Notes: generated by a model not told the origin, from the sequence alone. 8,126 nucleotides of DNA from Phycisphaerae bacterium (GCA_012514125.1 JAAZAW010000228.1:1-8126), one strand, 5' to 3'. Shown: positions 1 through 6,562, numbered from the stretch's first letter. Program-made: numbers and translations.

Positions 1-1899
1 ATGGGCAAGGACGGATTTCCCAAATCGCCGGACCTGATCAAAGGGTATATCGACAAGGTCCTGGAGACCTATAAGGATGAAATCACCTATTTTGATTTCC
101 ATAATGAACCGGACTTGACGCTCCCGCATATCCCCGGCAGGGAAAAATCCTTCGCCGAACTGATGAATACCGCTTATCCAAGCTTCAAAACTACCGGTAA
201 AAAGCTCGTCTTCGACGTCTCCGGAGAAGCGACCGATTTTGCCGCCGAAGTCATCAAACATGCGCCCCAGTCGTTCGATGCCTTTGCGCCTCATCCTTAT
301 TCCAACCCCCGTTATCTTGGTTCCGGCGGCATGGGACTGGGACCTGAACTGGGTGGAATGAAAGAACAGCTTGAAAAGTTCCTCGCAATCCATCGTGCCC
401 AATGTCCCGATCGCGAATTCTGGATCGGCGAACTCGGATGGGCTCTTGACGCCGCCGCTTCCATCGACAGCCCCTGGGCCGTTCGACACGCCGCTTTCCT
501 GGCCCGGTCGCTCCTGGTCGCCAAGTCCTTCCCGGAGGTCAAACGATACATTTGCTTCAGAGACATCGGTTGCGTTGAAGGCGGCCACTATGAATATGGC
601 ATCTGGCGACACGACGACGGCGTTAAACCTCTGCCCGCCACCGCCGCCTATGCGACCGTGGCCAAACTGCTCGACGGCGCCAAACCTCTGTCGATTATCT
701 CCGACTATGATATTAAAATCTACGCATTCTCAAAAGATAACGACACAATCATGGCAGTTTGGGATTCCGTTGACGATGACAGTATCGAACCGCTTCAGGT
801 AGAGATTCCTGTTGAGGAAGCGGAGGTCTGGACCATGACCGGTGCTCTTGCCCCGCGAAAACCCGGAAACGACAAGGTCGCTCTGATGACCATTAACGCC
901 AATCCGTCCTACCTGATTCTCAAAGAGAAAACTCTCGAGGGTCTCAAGACGCGCATTCTCTCCACCATCACAAACCGTCGGCCGGTAAGTCTGGCCATTG
1001 CTCTGCCGAATCTCAACACCCTGTCGTTCCAGGTTAAAAATAAACTTGCCACACCCTACGCCGCAACACTCGATGCTTTCGTGGGAGAAAACAAAGTCCT
1101 GGATCAACAACCCATCGATGTCCCGGTCGGAGGAAATATCCCTGTCACTATCGACCTGAAAACCCCTCTCCCGATTACCGGTGAGATGGTTCGATTCGAT
1201 CTGACCCCGAAAAATAACGATCCGGTTATCCGTCTTCAAAAACAGTTACCGCCGATTCGAGTCTGTCGAAAAAACAATGAAAAATTGTCCGAATTTCTCC
1301 AGTCAACGCTTCACGAGGATTCCGATGATCTGATCGTTCTGGATAAACGGAACCAGGTCCTTCCCGCCGATCCGACGATCGGATGGAAAGGTCCGGATAA
1401 CCTCAGTTGCAAGACCCGGATCACCTGGAACAACCAGTATCTTTATATTCTGGCTGAAGTAACCGACAATATTCATTGCCAGCCCCACAACGACATCAAT
1501 ATCTGGAAGGCCGATGCGATGCAAATTGCCATCGATACCTTAAACGACGCCCAGCCCACTCGGCCTTACGACAACAATGATTATGAGTATGGTTTTGCTC
1601 TCTGCCCCGACAATCAGGTCGTTACATGGCGATGGCAGGCGCCTGCGGGCACAAAAACAGGCCTCATGAAAAATAACCTCTCCCGGATCGAACGAACCGG
1701 CACAAAAACTGTTTATCATCTTGCCATTCCCTGGCGGGAACTGGCTCCGCTCAAACCCAAATCCGGTACTGTCCTGGGCCTGAACTTTATTGTCGCGGAT
1801 AATGACGGATTTGGACGAAACTTCTGGATTGGGCTTACCCCCGGTATCGCAGAGAGCAAACAACCGGCGCTTTACCAAAAGTTTGTTCTGATGGAATAG
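1..1899 (+). CDS. Multidomain glycoside hydrolase (clan GH-A-like barrel plus C-terminal CBM9-like domain), 5'-truncated by window edge
   Basis: This is probably a secreted enzyme that cleaves a plant- or algal-type polysaccharide; the substrate cannot be read from the sequence. The frame is open from base 1 to a TAG at 1897-1899. The ATG at base 1 is probably internal, because the motif HNEPD (E36, the usual acid/base on barrel strand 4) comes far too early for a complete (beta/alpha)8 barrel and no signal peptide is present. WIGELGW supplies the likely nucleophile E144, and the E36-E144 spacing of 108 residues fits clan GH-A retaining enzymes. Residues about 222-307 look like the small beta domain that follows such barrels. 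About 328-402 look like an Ig-like beta-sandwich linker domain. About 440-631 resemble a CBM9/DOMON-type carbohydrate-binding domain (W476, Y480, then WKADAMQIAID at 502-512). The exact GH family (39-like, 5-like or other) is not assigned. The gene converges on the next one, with no visible terminator in the 20-bp gap. Confidence 0.8.
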   Translation: MGKDGFPKSPDLIKGYIDKVLETYKDEITYFDFHNEPDLTLPHIPGREKSFAELMNTAYPSFKTTGKKLVFDVSGEATDFAAEVIKHAPQSFDAFAPHPYSNPRYLGSGGMGLGPELGGMKEQLEKFLAIHRAQCPDREFWIGELGWALDAAASIDSPWAVRHAAFLARSLLVAKSFPEVKRYICFRDIGCVEGGHYEYGIWRHDDGVKPLPATAAYATVAKLLDGAKPLSIISDYDIKIYAFSKDNDTIMAVWDSVDDDSIEPLQVEIPVEEAEVWTMTGALAPRKPGNDKVALMTINANPSYLILKEKTLEGLKTRILSTITNRRPVSLAIALPNLNTLSFQVKNKLATPYAATLDAFVGENKVLDQQPIDVPVGGNIPVTIDLKTPLPITGEMVRFDLTPKNNDPVIRLQKQLPPIRVCRKNNEKLSEFLQSTLHEDSDDLIVLDKRNQVLPADPTIGWKGPDNLSCKTRITWNNQYLYILAEVTDNIHCQPHNDINIWKADAMQIAIDTLNDAQPTRPYDNNDYEYGFALCPDNQVVTWRWQAPAGTKTGLMKNNLSRIERTGTKTVYHLAIPWRELAPLKPKSGTVLGLNFIVADNDGFGRNFWIGLTPGIAESKQPALYQKFVLME

Positions 1900-1919
1900 C
1901 AAGTCCCGTTGAGGTTTTC

Positions 1920-2906
1920 TTAACCCAAAAACACGGCGATGATCGGCAGGACAATGCCCAGAAAGATGCCTGTATTGACCAGGAAAAGCACACCTGCCAG
2001 TCGCGGATCGAGATGAAAAAGATTGGCGATAATCACGGAAAAAATGGCCGTGGGCATGAAGGCCTGGATATAGACGACCTTGCGGGCACAAACCGGTAAT
2101 TGGCCGAGGAAATATTCCGCCAGAATCAGAATCGGCACGGTCAGCAGGGGGGTAATGACGAATTTTACGACGGCGAGTGAAAAATGAAGAATTTTCTGTC
2201 GGGCCAGGTGACTTAAGTGTAACTGCAGGCCCACAATACCAAAACTGATGAGGATCGAGAGGATAATCAGCAGATCGATCATATGAAATGTGGTTAAAAA
2301 TGCGGGCATGGGAACTTTCGCCAGATTGAGAATCACGCCTGCGACGGTTCCAAGGACCGGTAGCGACCGCAGATCGAAAAAGGTTCGAAGCAGAAACCGG
2401 ATGTCGAGGGTTGAGTCCGGATCGCCGAAGGAACGGGCCAGAGGGTAATAAAATCCGACATACGGAATGGCCCAACTGGCGGCGAAAAGATTGGCGTATC
2501 CAAGTCCTTCCATGCCGAACAGACAATAGCAGACGAATCCGCCCATGGTAAATCCGATATTGGCAATGCCCGATGTGACGATGAATGTTCCCGCGGTACT
2601 GCGGTCAAGTTGGTGAAATTTCGCAAATAACCAGCCAAATGGCGCCAAGACAATCGGAATGACCATACCGATCAACGGCAAGGTGATCAACGACCATTCC
2701 AGCGGCAAGGTCCACAGCACTGCCGTCGAGACGGGTGTCCAACCGAAGATCACGCTATAGAACATGAGCGGACCGGCGTGTTTTTCGTCAAGCCGGTCTT
2801 TTTTTCGCAGCAGGTAACCTAATGCCATCGCGGCAACAATTCCGCCGACAATCAAAATAAATCGCGTCACGGTCGTCATGGGGAAAGAGTGTAACAAATT
2901 TGACAT
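1920..2906 (-). CDS. AEC (auxin efflux carrier)-type membrane permease
   Basis: The 328-residue product is very hydrophobic, with about ten membrane segments near residues 13-33, 46-66, 73-95, 107-130, 136-158, 181-198, 209-228, 242-265, 275-296 and 303-326. This matches the 5+5 inverted-repeat architecture of the AEC family in the BART superfamily. The stretch TSGIANIGFTMGG (111-123) corresponds to the Asn/Gly-rich broken helix of the first half, and QAFMPTAIFSVIIAN (281-295) to its counterpart in the second half. Family members export or import small organic acids or amino acids; the substrate here is unknown. The ATG at 2906 lacks a clear Shine-Dalgarno sequence, and the second Met codon at 2879 has none either, so the longer start is kept. 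The gene lies 96 bp downstream of the hydrolase gene ending at 3003 and could be co-transcribed with it. A sodium/bile-acid-type relative is the main alternative. Confidence 0.75.
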   Translation of the reverse strand: MSNLLHSFPMTTVTRFILIVGGIVAAMALGYLLRKKDRLDEKHAGPLMFYSVIFGWTPVSTAVLWTLPLEWSLITLPLIGMVIPIVLAPFGWLFAKFHQLDRSTAGTFIVTSGIANIGFTMGGFVCYCLFGMEGLGYANLFAASWAIPYVGFYYPLARSFGDPDSTLDIRFLLRTFFDLRSLPVLGTVAGVILNLAKVPMPAFLTTFHMIDLLIILSILISFGIVGLQLHLSHLARQKILHFSLAVVKFVITPLLTVPILILAEYFLGQLPVCARKVVYIQAFMPTAIFSVIIANLFHLDPRLAGVLFLVNTGIFLGIVLPIIAVFLG

Positions 2907-2983
2907 CCATCGTCTATTGGATATCAGACTTAATTAATTGTAGATATATTTTGTTCGGTGAGGCCTGTTTTTCTTTATCAATC

Positions 2984-2996
2984 TCCGGTCGCCGGA
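2984..2996 (-). other. GC-rich hairpin just after the hydrolase stop codon
   Basis: The sequence reads TCCGG, a 3-base loop, then CCGGA: a perfect 5-bp stem beginning 7 bases past the stop codon of the 3003-4142 gene. No T-tract follows on the minus strand, so it is not a standard intrinsic terminator. It could be an mRNA 3'-end stabilising or processing hairpin between two co-directional genes, or chance. Confidence 0.3.
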
Positions 2997-3002
2997 TTCA
3001 GA

Positions 3003-4142
3003 TCAGGGTGTGAAGATTTCTCGCCAGTATTGTCCTGCCAAGTGTTTAAGACTTTGATTGCGGTGCGGATGGACGTAATCCACTTCCGCCAGGGAACCCG
3101 TCGGTGAAAAGGCGACGCGTAAAAACCAGATACTCTTGAGACTCCCGGGCGCTTCACCGTATCGCATATCATAAAATTCCACGATGCGATATCCGTTTTG
3201 CTGTGTAAAATTCACCCGTGTCTGACCCAGGGTGAACCAGTCGAAGAGTTTGACCTCCGAGAGTCCTCTGGCCCGGCGAACCCAGAGATTGTCCGGCTCG
3301 ACGATGGATTTTAGTTCGATCGGCTTATCATAGAGAAAATTCCATCGTCCCACGTACCACCGATTGTCGTAATGAACCGTTCCCCGCCAGACGAAAATCG
3401 TTCCCAATTGCGGGTAGGCATTGATCCTGAAACGATTTTCTACCGGTTTTGTTTGAGTCGGTGACACTTGCCGGATAACCGCCTGTCGCATTTTTTCGCC
3501 CGCCTGGTTGTGAAGGACGAGCCCCGCGGTGATATACGACGAAGAAAGGAGGAATCCTGCCCAGCCGATGATCAACGTGGCGGTTCGTGAATCTGTTTTT
3601 ATTTTCCGAACAAGATAACAGGCCGTCAAAGTGAAAATCAAAATCGGCGTGTAAATCAAATCGACAATCGGAATAGCGTCAACCGCATACCGTGCATTGG
3701 TAAACGGCATCAACAATTGTGTGCCGTAGGATGTGAAAAAATCGAGCAGCGGATGACTGACCAGGGCAACGAGGATGCAGCCGTATAACCACCAGAATGA
3801 CGGCCGATCATGGGTTATTGCCGGGGCGGATTTATTCTTGAAAATTTCACCGTTTAGTCGATTCTTCAAAACACTGTTCCGAAACCACCACCAGATCGAT
3901 GCGAGAATGATTGCGGTAAAAGGATAAAACACCAGTGAATGTGAAAATCCGCGATGATGCGTGATCATGGCAAGACTCGAATCTTCCGTTCCCGTCAATG
4001 CCAAAATGGGTGCGATGAAAATATCCAGATCGGGAAGCAACGCCGTTGCCGCCGCCACCAGTGTGGCATCACGCCCGATGCGTTGACGAAAGCCCAATTG
4101 TGCCGTCGTCGCTCCAAGTAAACATTGCGTAATGGTATCCAT
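3003..4142 (-). CDS. Membrane-bound metal-dependent hydrolase, YdjM/YfhP (PF04307) family
   Basis: The 379-residue product carries the signature of the YdjM/YfhP family (COG1988), which are integral-membrane proteins predicted to be metal-dependent hydrolases of poorly known substrate. Visible motifs, in order, are MDTITQ at the N-terminus with D2, PDLD (37-40), HHRGFSHS (62-69) and HPLLDFFTSYGT (130-141). The His and Asp residues of these blocks are the probable metal ligands. Hydrophobic segments lie near 29-50, 70-87, 116-133, 158-178 and 187-210. Residues about 215-379 form a non-membrane C-terminal part rich in Trp and Tyr. The length is near that of Bacillus YfhP-type members and well above the roughly 200 residues of E. 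coli YdjM. The start is supported by AGGGAG six bases before the ATG at 4142, and by a perfect extended -10 element 36 bases further up. The family call is firm; the physiological role is unknown. Confidence 0.85.
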   Translation of the reverse strand: MDTITQCLLGATTAQLGFRQRIGRDATLVAAATALLPDLDIFIAPILALTGTEDSSLAMITHHRGFSHSLVFYPFTAIILASIWWWFRNSVLKNRLNGEIFKNKSAPAITHDRPSFWWLYGCILVALVSHPLLDFFTSYGTQLLMPFTNARYAVDAIPIVDLIYTPILIFTLTACYLVRKIKTDSRTATLIIGWAGFLLSSSYITAGLVLHNQAGEKMRQAVIRQVSPTQTKPVENRFRINAYPQLGTIFVWRGTVHYDNRWYVGRWNFLYDKPIELKSIVEPDNLWVRRARGLSEVKLFDWFTLGQTRVNFTQQNGYRIVEFYDMRYGEAPGSLKSIWFLRVAFSPTGSLAEVDYVHPHRNQSLKHLAGQYWREIFTP

Positions 4143-4177
4143 CCGTGTCTCCCTGTGATCCTGATCGGTGATGCATC

Positions 4178-4204
4178 ATTATATCACGTTCAGCCATTCT
4201 GCAA
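4178..4204 (-). promoter_or_regulatory. Extended -10 promoter for the YdjM-type hydrolase gene
   Basis: On the minus strand TGATATAAT (4186-4178) is a perfect extended -10 (TGN-TATAAT). A weak -35, TTGCAG (4204-4199), lies 15 bases upstream, shorter than the ideal 17, which suits a promoter relying on the extended -10. Transcription would start near 4171, leaving a leader of about 28 bases with the AGGGAG ribosome site. Confidence 0.6.
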
Positions 4205-4290
4205 CATTGGATTTCCGGCGTTCCTTTCTTTTAAGCATTTATCCGTTTTGGCCCGATTTAAAAACAAGCTCTCCTCGATCGTCCGTAAGT

Positions 4291-4301
4291 GTATCCGATA
4301 C
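4291..4301. repeat. Short palindrome GTATC-C-GATAC in the divergent promoter region
   Basis: This is a perfect 5-bp inverted repeat with a 1-base centre, lying 19 bases upstream of the -35 of the tadA promoter. It could be an operator for the divergent hydrolase/tadA pair, but at this length it could also be chance. Confidence 0.25.
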
Positions 4302-4320
4302 GCATGATTTGTTGAAATAT

Positions 4321-4349
4321 TTGAAACCTCCCAGCCTCAGGGGTATCAT
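4321..4349 (+). promoter_or_regulatory. Sigma-70-type promoter of tadA
   Basis: TTGAAA (4321-4326) and TATCAT (4344-4349) each match the housekeeping consensus at five of six positions and are separated by exactly 17 bases. Transcription would begin near 4356, giving a very short leader that still contains the GAGGAA ribosome-binding site at 4362-4367. Confidence 0.6.
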
Positions 4350-4372
4350 ATCGCATCAGACGAGGAATACAA

Positions 4373-4891
4373 ATGAACGATTATGATGAAGACTTTATGT
4401 CCCAAAATATGCCCGATGTGCCGGGATTCAATTTAGACGAATATTACATGCGTCAGGCCTTGAAACTTGCCGAGCAGGCTTATGCCGAGCAGGAAGTGCC
4501 CGTCGGCGCTTTGGTTGTCCATGAAGGCAAAGTTATCGGCAAGGGATACAATCAACGCCGGATGCTCTGCGATCCCACGGCCCATGCGGAAATCCTCGCG
4601 ATCACCGCGGCTGCGTCATCCCTGGGTGATTGGCGGATTGGCGGTACAACACTGTATGTCACACTCGAACCCTGCGTGATGTGTTCCGGGGCGATTGTTC
4701 TGGCGAGAATCGACCGCATCGTTTACGGAGCGTCGGACCCCAAAGCCGGCGCAGTGGAAAGCCTGTACCACCTTCTCGCCGACGAGCGTCTCAATCATCG
4801 TCCGCAAGTCACCGGCGGAGTCCTGGCCCCTGAGTGCGGCGCTATCCTGAGGGACTTTTTCCGTGAACAACGTGCGATGGGTAAAAAATAA
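4373..4891 (+). CDS. tadA: tRNA(adenosine34) deaminase TadA
   Basis: TadA converts adenosine to inosine at the wobble position 34 of tRNA-Arg(ACG), so that one tRNA reads CGU, CGC and CGA. The 172-residue product has the full cytidine/deoxycytidylate deaminase zinc motif: H71 and the proton-shuttling E73 in TAHAE, then C101 and C104 in PCVMC. EVPVGALVV (41-49), DPTAHAE and YVTLEPCVMCSGA (95-107) closely resemble E. coli TadA, as does the C-terminal pattern ECGAILRDFFREQR. The ATG at 4373 is chosen because GAGGAA precedes it by 5 bases. Compared with E. coli TadA the N-terminus has roughly ten extra residues, mostly acidic, before the first helix (YYMRQAL). Met codons at residues 9 and 13 lack a ribosome site. 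The gene has its own promoter and ends 22 bp from the convergent prfB stop. A guanine deaminase is unlikely given the motif set. Confidence 0.95.
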   Translation: MNDYDEDFMSQNMPDVPGFNLDEYYMRQALKLAEQAYAEQEVPVGALVVHEGKVIGKGYNQRRMLCDPTAHAEILAITAAASSLGDWRIGGTTLYVTLEPCVMCSGAIVLARIDRIVYGASDPKAGAVESLYHLLADERLNHRPQVTGGVLAPECGAILRDFFREQRAMGKK

Positions 4892-4913
4892 CCTGTCATC
4901 TGTCCGATCAAAA

Positions 4914-6060
4914 CTATACGTTCTTTTTCGCAGATGTATTCTTACGGCTTTTCGCCCGGTGGCGAAGGTATGCTTCGATGAATTCCCTGATTTCGCCGTC
5001 AAGCACCGCCTGGGTATTGCCTGTTTCAACATTGGTGCGATGATCTTTGACCAGTTGATAAGGCTGGAGCACGTAACTGCGAATCTGCCGCCCCCAGGCG
5101 ATTTCACCCTTGTCGCCGACCAGATTGGCTAACTCCTGATCGCGTTTCTGCTCTTCGAGCCGGAGGAGTTTTGCCTTGAGGATGTTCATCGCCGTATGGC
5201 GATTTTGATGCTGTGAACGTTCATTCTGACAGGCCACCACAATGCCTGTCGGCAGGTGGGTCAGTCGAACGGCGGAGGAAACTTTATTGACGTTCTGGCC
5301 GCCGGCCCCGCCTGAACGGTAGGTATCGACCCGCAGGTCTTCATCTTTGATTTGAATATCGATATCCCCTGCGATTTCCGGTACGACATCCACCGCGGCA
5401 AAGCTGGTATGTCGGCGATGGTTTGAATCGAACGGGCTGATACGCACCAATCGGTGAACGCCCATTTCACACGAAAAATAGCCGTACGGGTAGGGGCCTT
5501 TGACCAGCAGTGTGATCGACTGGATGCCTGCTTCATCACCGTCCTTGCGGGAAATTTCCTCGGCAACGTAACCTTCCTGCTGGAAATATCTCAAATACAT
5601 TCGCAGCAGCATTTCGGCCCAGTCGCAGCTTTCCGTACCGCCCGCGCCGGCCTGGATACTGAAGAAACAGTTAAGATGATCGTATTCGCCGTTGAGCAAT
5701 CCCTGAAGTTCAAGACGGGAAAGGTCATGGGTTATCTTCTCAAGTTCCTGTCCGACTTCATCGAATGTCGCCTGGTCGTTTTCTTCGCGGGCCATTTCAA
5801 GCAGAACGGTGATATCGTCCAGCCGACGAGTAAATTGGTCTATGGCATCGACAATCCATTTGATGTTTTTCAATTCCCCGACAGTTTGCTGGGCGGCTTC
5901 AGGATTGTCCCAGAATTTAGCCTCTCCAATCTTGCTTTCAAGTTGGGCAAGAAGCTCATGTTTGCCTGCGTAGTCAAAGCCCGTCCCGCAACAGGGCGAT
6001 GCGGGACTTGAGGTCTTCCAGACAGGCGTCAAAATTTTCGAACGAAATTTTGTCTGTCAT
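4914..6060 (-). CDS. prfB: Peptide chain release factor 2 (RF2), expressed by programmed +1 frameshift
   Basis: RF2 recognises UAA and UGA in the ribosomal A site and triggers peptide release. The zero frame starts at ATG 6060 (product begins MTDKISFENF) and runs 28 codons to an in-frame TGA at 5976-5974, directly after CTT. Skipping one T joins it to the +1 frame at GAC (5975-5973), which continues 353 codons to TAG at 4916-4914, giving 381 residues against 365 in E. coli. Numbering the fused product, the stop-codon-recognition motif SPF is at 208-210, diagnostic of RF2 rather than RF1. The catalytic GGQ is at 253-255, almost the E. coli position. The N-terminal coiled-coil domain covers about residues 30-120. 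A naive call starting at the +1-frame ATG at 6032 would add 19 spurious residues. The ribosome site is weak (GAAAG upstream). rpmH lies 91 bp upstream on the same strand, so co-transcription is likely. Low RF2 should favour the shift, giving autoregulation as known for this family. Confidence 0.95.
5973..5979 (-). promoter_or_regulatory. prfB: prfB +1 programmed frameshift site (CTT TGA C)
   Basis: The minus strand reads CTTTGAC, identical to the classic RF2 recoding heptamer. P-site CUU slips forward onto UUU when UGA is decoded slowly because RF2 is scarce. The frame upstream encodes an RF2-like N-terminal helix and the frame downstream starts DYAGK, as at the equivalent junction of other RF2 proteins. 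Only degenerate G-rich sequence (GGGACGGG) replaces the usual AGGGGG stimulator. Confidence 0.95.
5984..6006 (-). other. Stem-loop immediately upstream of the prfB frameshift site
   Basis: On the mRNA strand TCCCGCA (6006-6000) pairs perfectly with TGCGGGA (5990-5984) around a 9-base loop. Four bases (CGGG) then separate it from the slippery CTT. The 3' arm contains the G-rich sequence that would otherwise be the Shine-Dalgarno-like stimulator, so pairing could mask it. The inverted repeat is seen directly; a role in frameshifting is inference. Confidence 0.5.
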
Positions 6061-6071
6061 TCCATTCTTTC

Positions 6072-6101
6072 AAAAAAATTAACCCCGTCAGCCTGGGCGT
6101 T
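6072..6101 (-). terminator. Terminator- or attenuator-like hairpin with T7 tract between rpmH and prfB
   Basis: On the minus strand AACGCCC (6101-6095) can pair with GGGGTT (6086-6081) with one bulged G. This is followed by AA and seven T residues (6078-6072). That is the layout of an intrinsic terminator placed 12 bases before the prfB start codon. Its loop overlaps one arm of a competing 8-bp stem (6088-6095 with 6123-6130), so readthrough may be conditional. Read-through into prfB is expected because I see no other prfB promoter. Confidence 0.4.
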
Positions 6102-6130
6102 TATCGGAAAAATAATCGTCTTCAGGCTGA
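6088..6130 (-). repeat. 8-bp inverted repeat in the rpmH-prfB intergenic region
   Basis: TCAGCCTG (6130-6123) and CAGGCTGA (6095-6088) are perfect complements separated by 27 bases. In the transcript this stem would form before the terminator-like hairpin and exclude it, because both use the 6087-6095 segment. Confidence 0.5.
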
Positions 6131-6151
6131 TAGCGGTTACTTGACTGCTTC

Positions 6152-6286
6152 TTAAACACTCTGGAGTGAGCGGCCGGCTCTGCGCTTACGGTTAATCATT
6201 TTTCTTCCGTTACGCGTCCGCATCCGGACCAAAAAGCCAAGCTTTCTGGCGCGATGTCGTTTACTGACTTTACGTGGATAATGCAT
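6152..6286 (-). CDS. rpmH: 50S ribosomal protein L34
   Basis: This 44-residue, highly basic protein is a small structural component of the large ribosomal subunit. The family signature is clear in GFLVRMRTRNGRKMINRKRR (17-36), which aligns with the canonical GFRARMATKNGRKVLNRRR pattern, followed by AGRSL. The N-terminus is MHYPRKVSKRHRARK instead of the usual MKRTYQPS start, a variation I associate with planctomycete-like sequences (recollection, not a search result). The start is fixed by a perfect AAGGAG eight bases before the ATG at 6286; the stop is TAA at 6154-6152. A promoter with an exact TATAAT lies about 70 bases upstream. In most bacteria rpmH is followed by rnpA and yidC; here the next gene on the strand is prfB. 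Confidence 0.92.
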   Translation of the reverse strand: MHYPRKVSKRHRARKLGFLVRMRTRNGRKMINRKRRAGRSLQSV

Positions 6287-6353
6287 ATGCCCGACTCCTT
6301 AACGTTTCCAAAATATTTTATTTCTTCATGATTAAAAACAAACCAGACCCAAA

Positions 6354-6382
6354 ATTATAATCAAAATAATAGTTATTTCCAG
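6354..6382 (-). promoter_or_regulatory. Promoter of rpmH (and probably prfB)
   Basis: On the minus strand an exact TATAAT (6359-6354) lies 17 bases downstream of a weak -35-like CTGGAA (6382-6377). The surroundings are strongly AT-rich, as expected for a ribosomal protein promoter. The predicted leader is about 60 bases and ends in AAGGAG before rpmH. Confidence 0.45.
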
Positions 6383-6418
6383 TCCAACCTGCTTCGGAAA
6401 TGAAAATTTTTGTGATCA

Positions 6419-6441
6419 TCCCGAAAACTCCGGGACTTTTT
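6419..6441 (+). terminator. Weak terminator-like hairpin reading on the plus strand
   Basis: TCCCG (6419-6423), a 7-base loop, and CGGGA (6431-6435) are followed by CTTTTT. The shape is that of an intrinsic terminator for plus-strand transcription, but no plus-strand gene lies upstream of it. It could stop antisense transcription or be chance; the stem is only 5 bp. Confidence 0.25.
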
Positions 6442-6492
6442 CACCGATTCAACCCAAGCCGTTTGCGAAAAATGACCTCATGGGGTTAAATA

Positions 6493-6504
6493 ATTAATAT
6501 TAAT
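6493..6504. repeat. Perfect AT palindrome ATTAATATTAAT
   Basis: A 12-base perfect palindrome sits in an AT-rich core between TTAACCCC/GACCCC-type repeats. The low complexity makes chance likely, but its position between inverted motifs could suit a protein-binding or unwinding site. Confidence 0.3.
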
Positions 6505-6518
6505 AACAATATCTCCAA

Positions 6519-6562
6519 TTTTGACCCCAAAGCCCTCGGCCCGGCAACAAAGCCGGTCAAAA
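6519..6562. repeat. 8-bp inverted repeat TTTTGACC/GGTCAAAA with a nested hairpin
   Basis: TTTTGACC (6519-6526) and GGTCAAAA (6555-6562) are perfect complements. Inside and partly overlapping is CCGGC (6541-6545) with GCCGG (6552-6556). The A and T runs are on the wrong sides for an intrinsic terminator on either strand. A further GGTCAA occurs at 6566-6571. Confidence 0.45.

Noticed and set aside
1540..2526. A 328-codon minus-strand open frame overlapping the glycoside hydrolase and permease genes
   Set aside because: The translation is Arg/Ser/Pro-rich without domain signals, and it overlaps two genes with clear family features, so it is a shadow frame.
4182..4241. A 19-codon minus-strand ORF starting ATG CTT AAA upstream of the hydrolase gene
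   Set aside because: It has no ribosome-binding site, and its end coincides with the strong extended -10 of the hydrolase promoter. It would therefore lie upstream of the transcription start.
5454..6011. A 185-codon plus-strand frame antisense to prfB
   Set aside because: It covers the conserved RF2 coding region and the frameshift site and has no ribosome site or recognisable motif.
6272..6283. TTATCCACG on the minus strand, one base from the DnaA-box consensus
   Set aside because: It is a single copy inside the rpmH coding sequence, explained by the codons of Tyr-Pro-Arg. No further boxes occur in the neighbouring AT-rich region, so an origin of replication is not supported.
6541..6556. 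CCGGC/GCCGG hairpin as the apgM terminator
   Set aside because: It lies over 100 bases past the stop codon and is followed on the minus strand by GGCCGAGGG rather than a T-tract.
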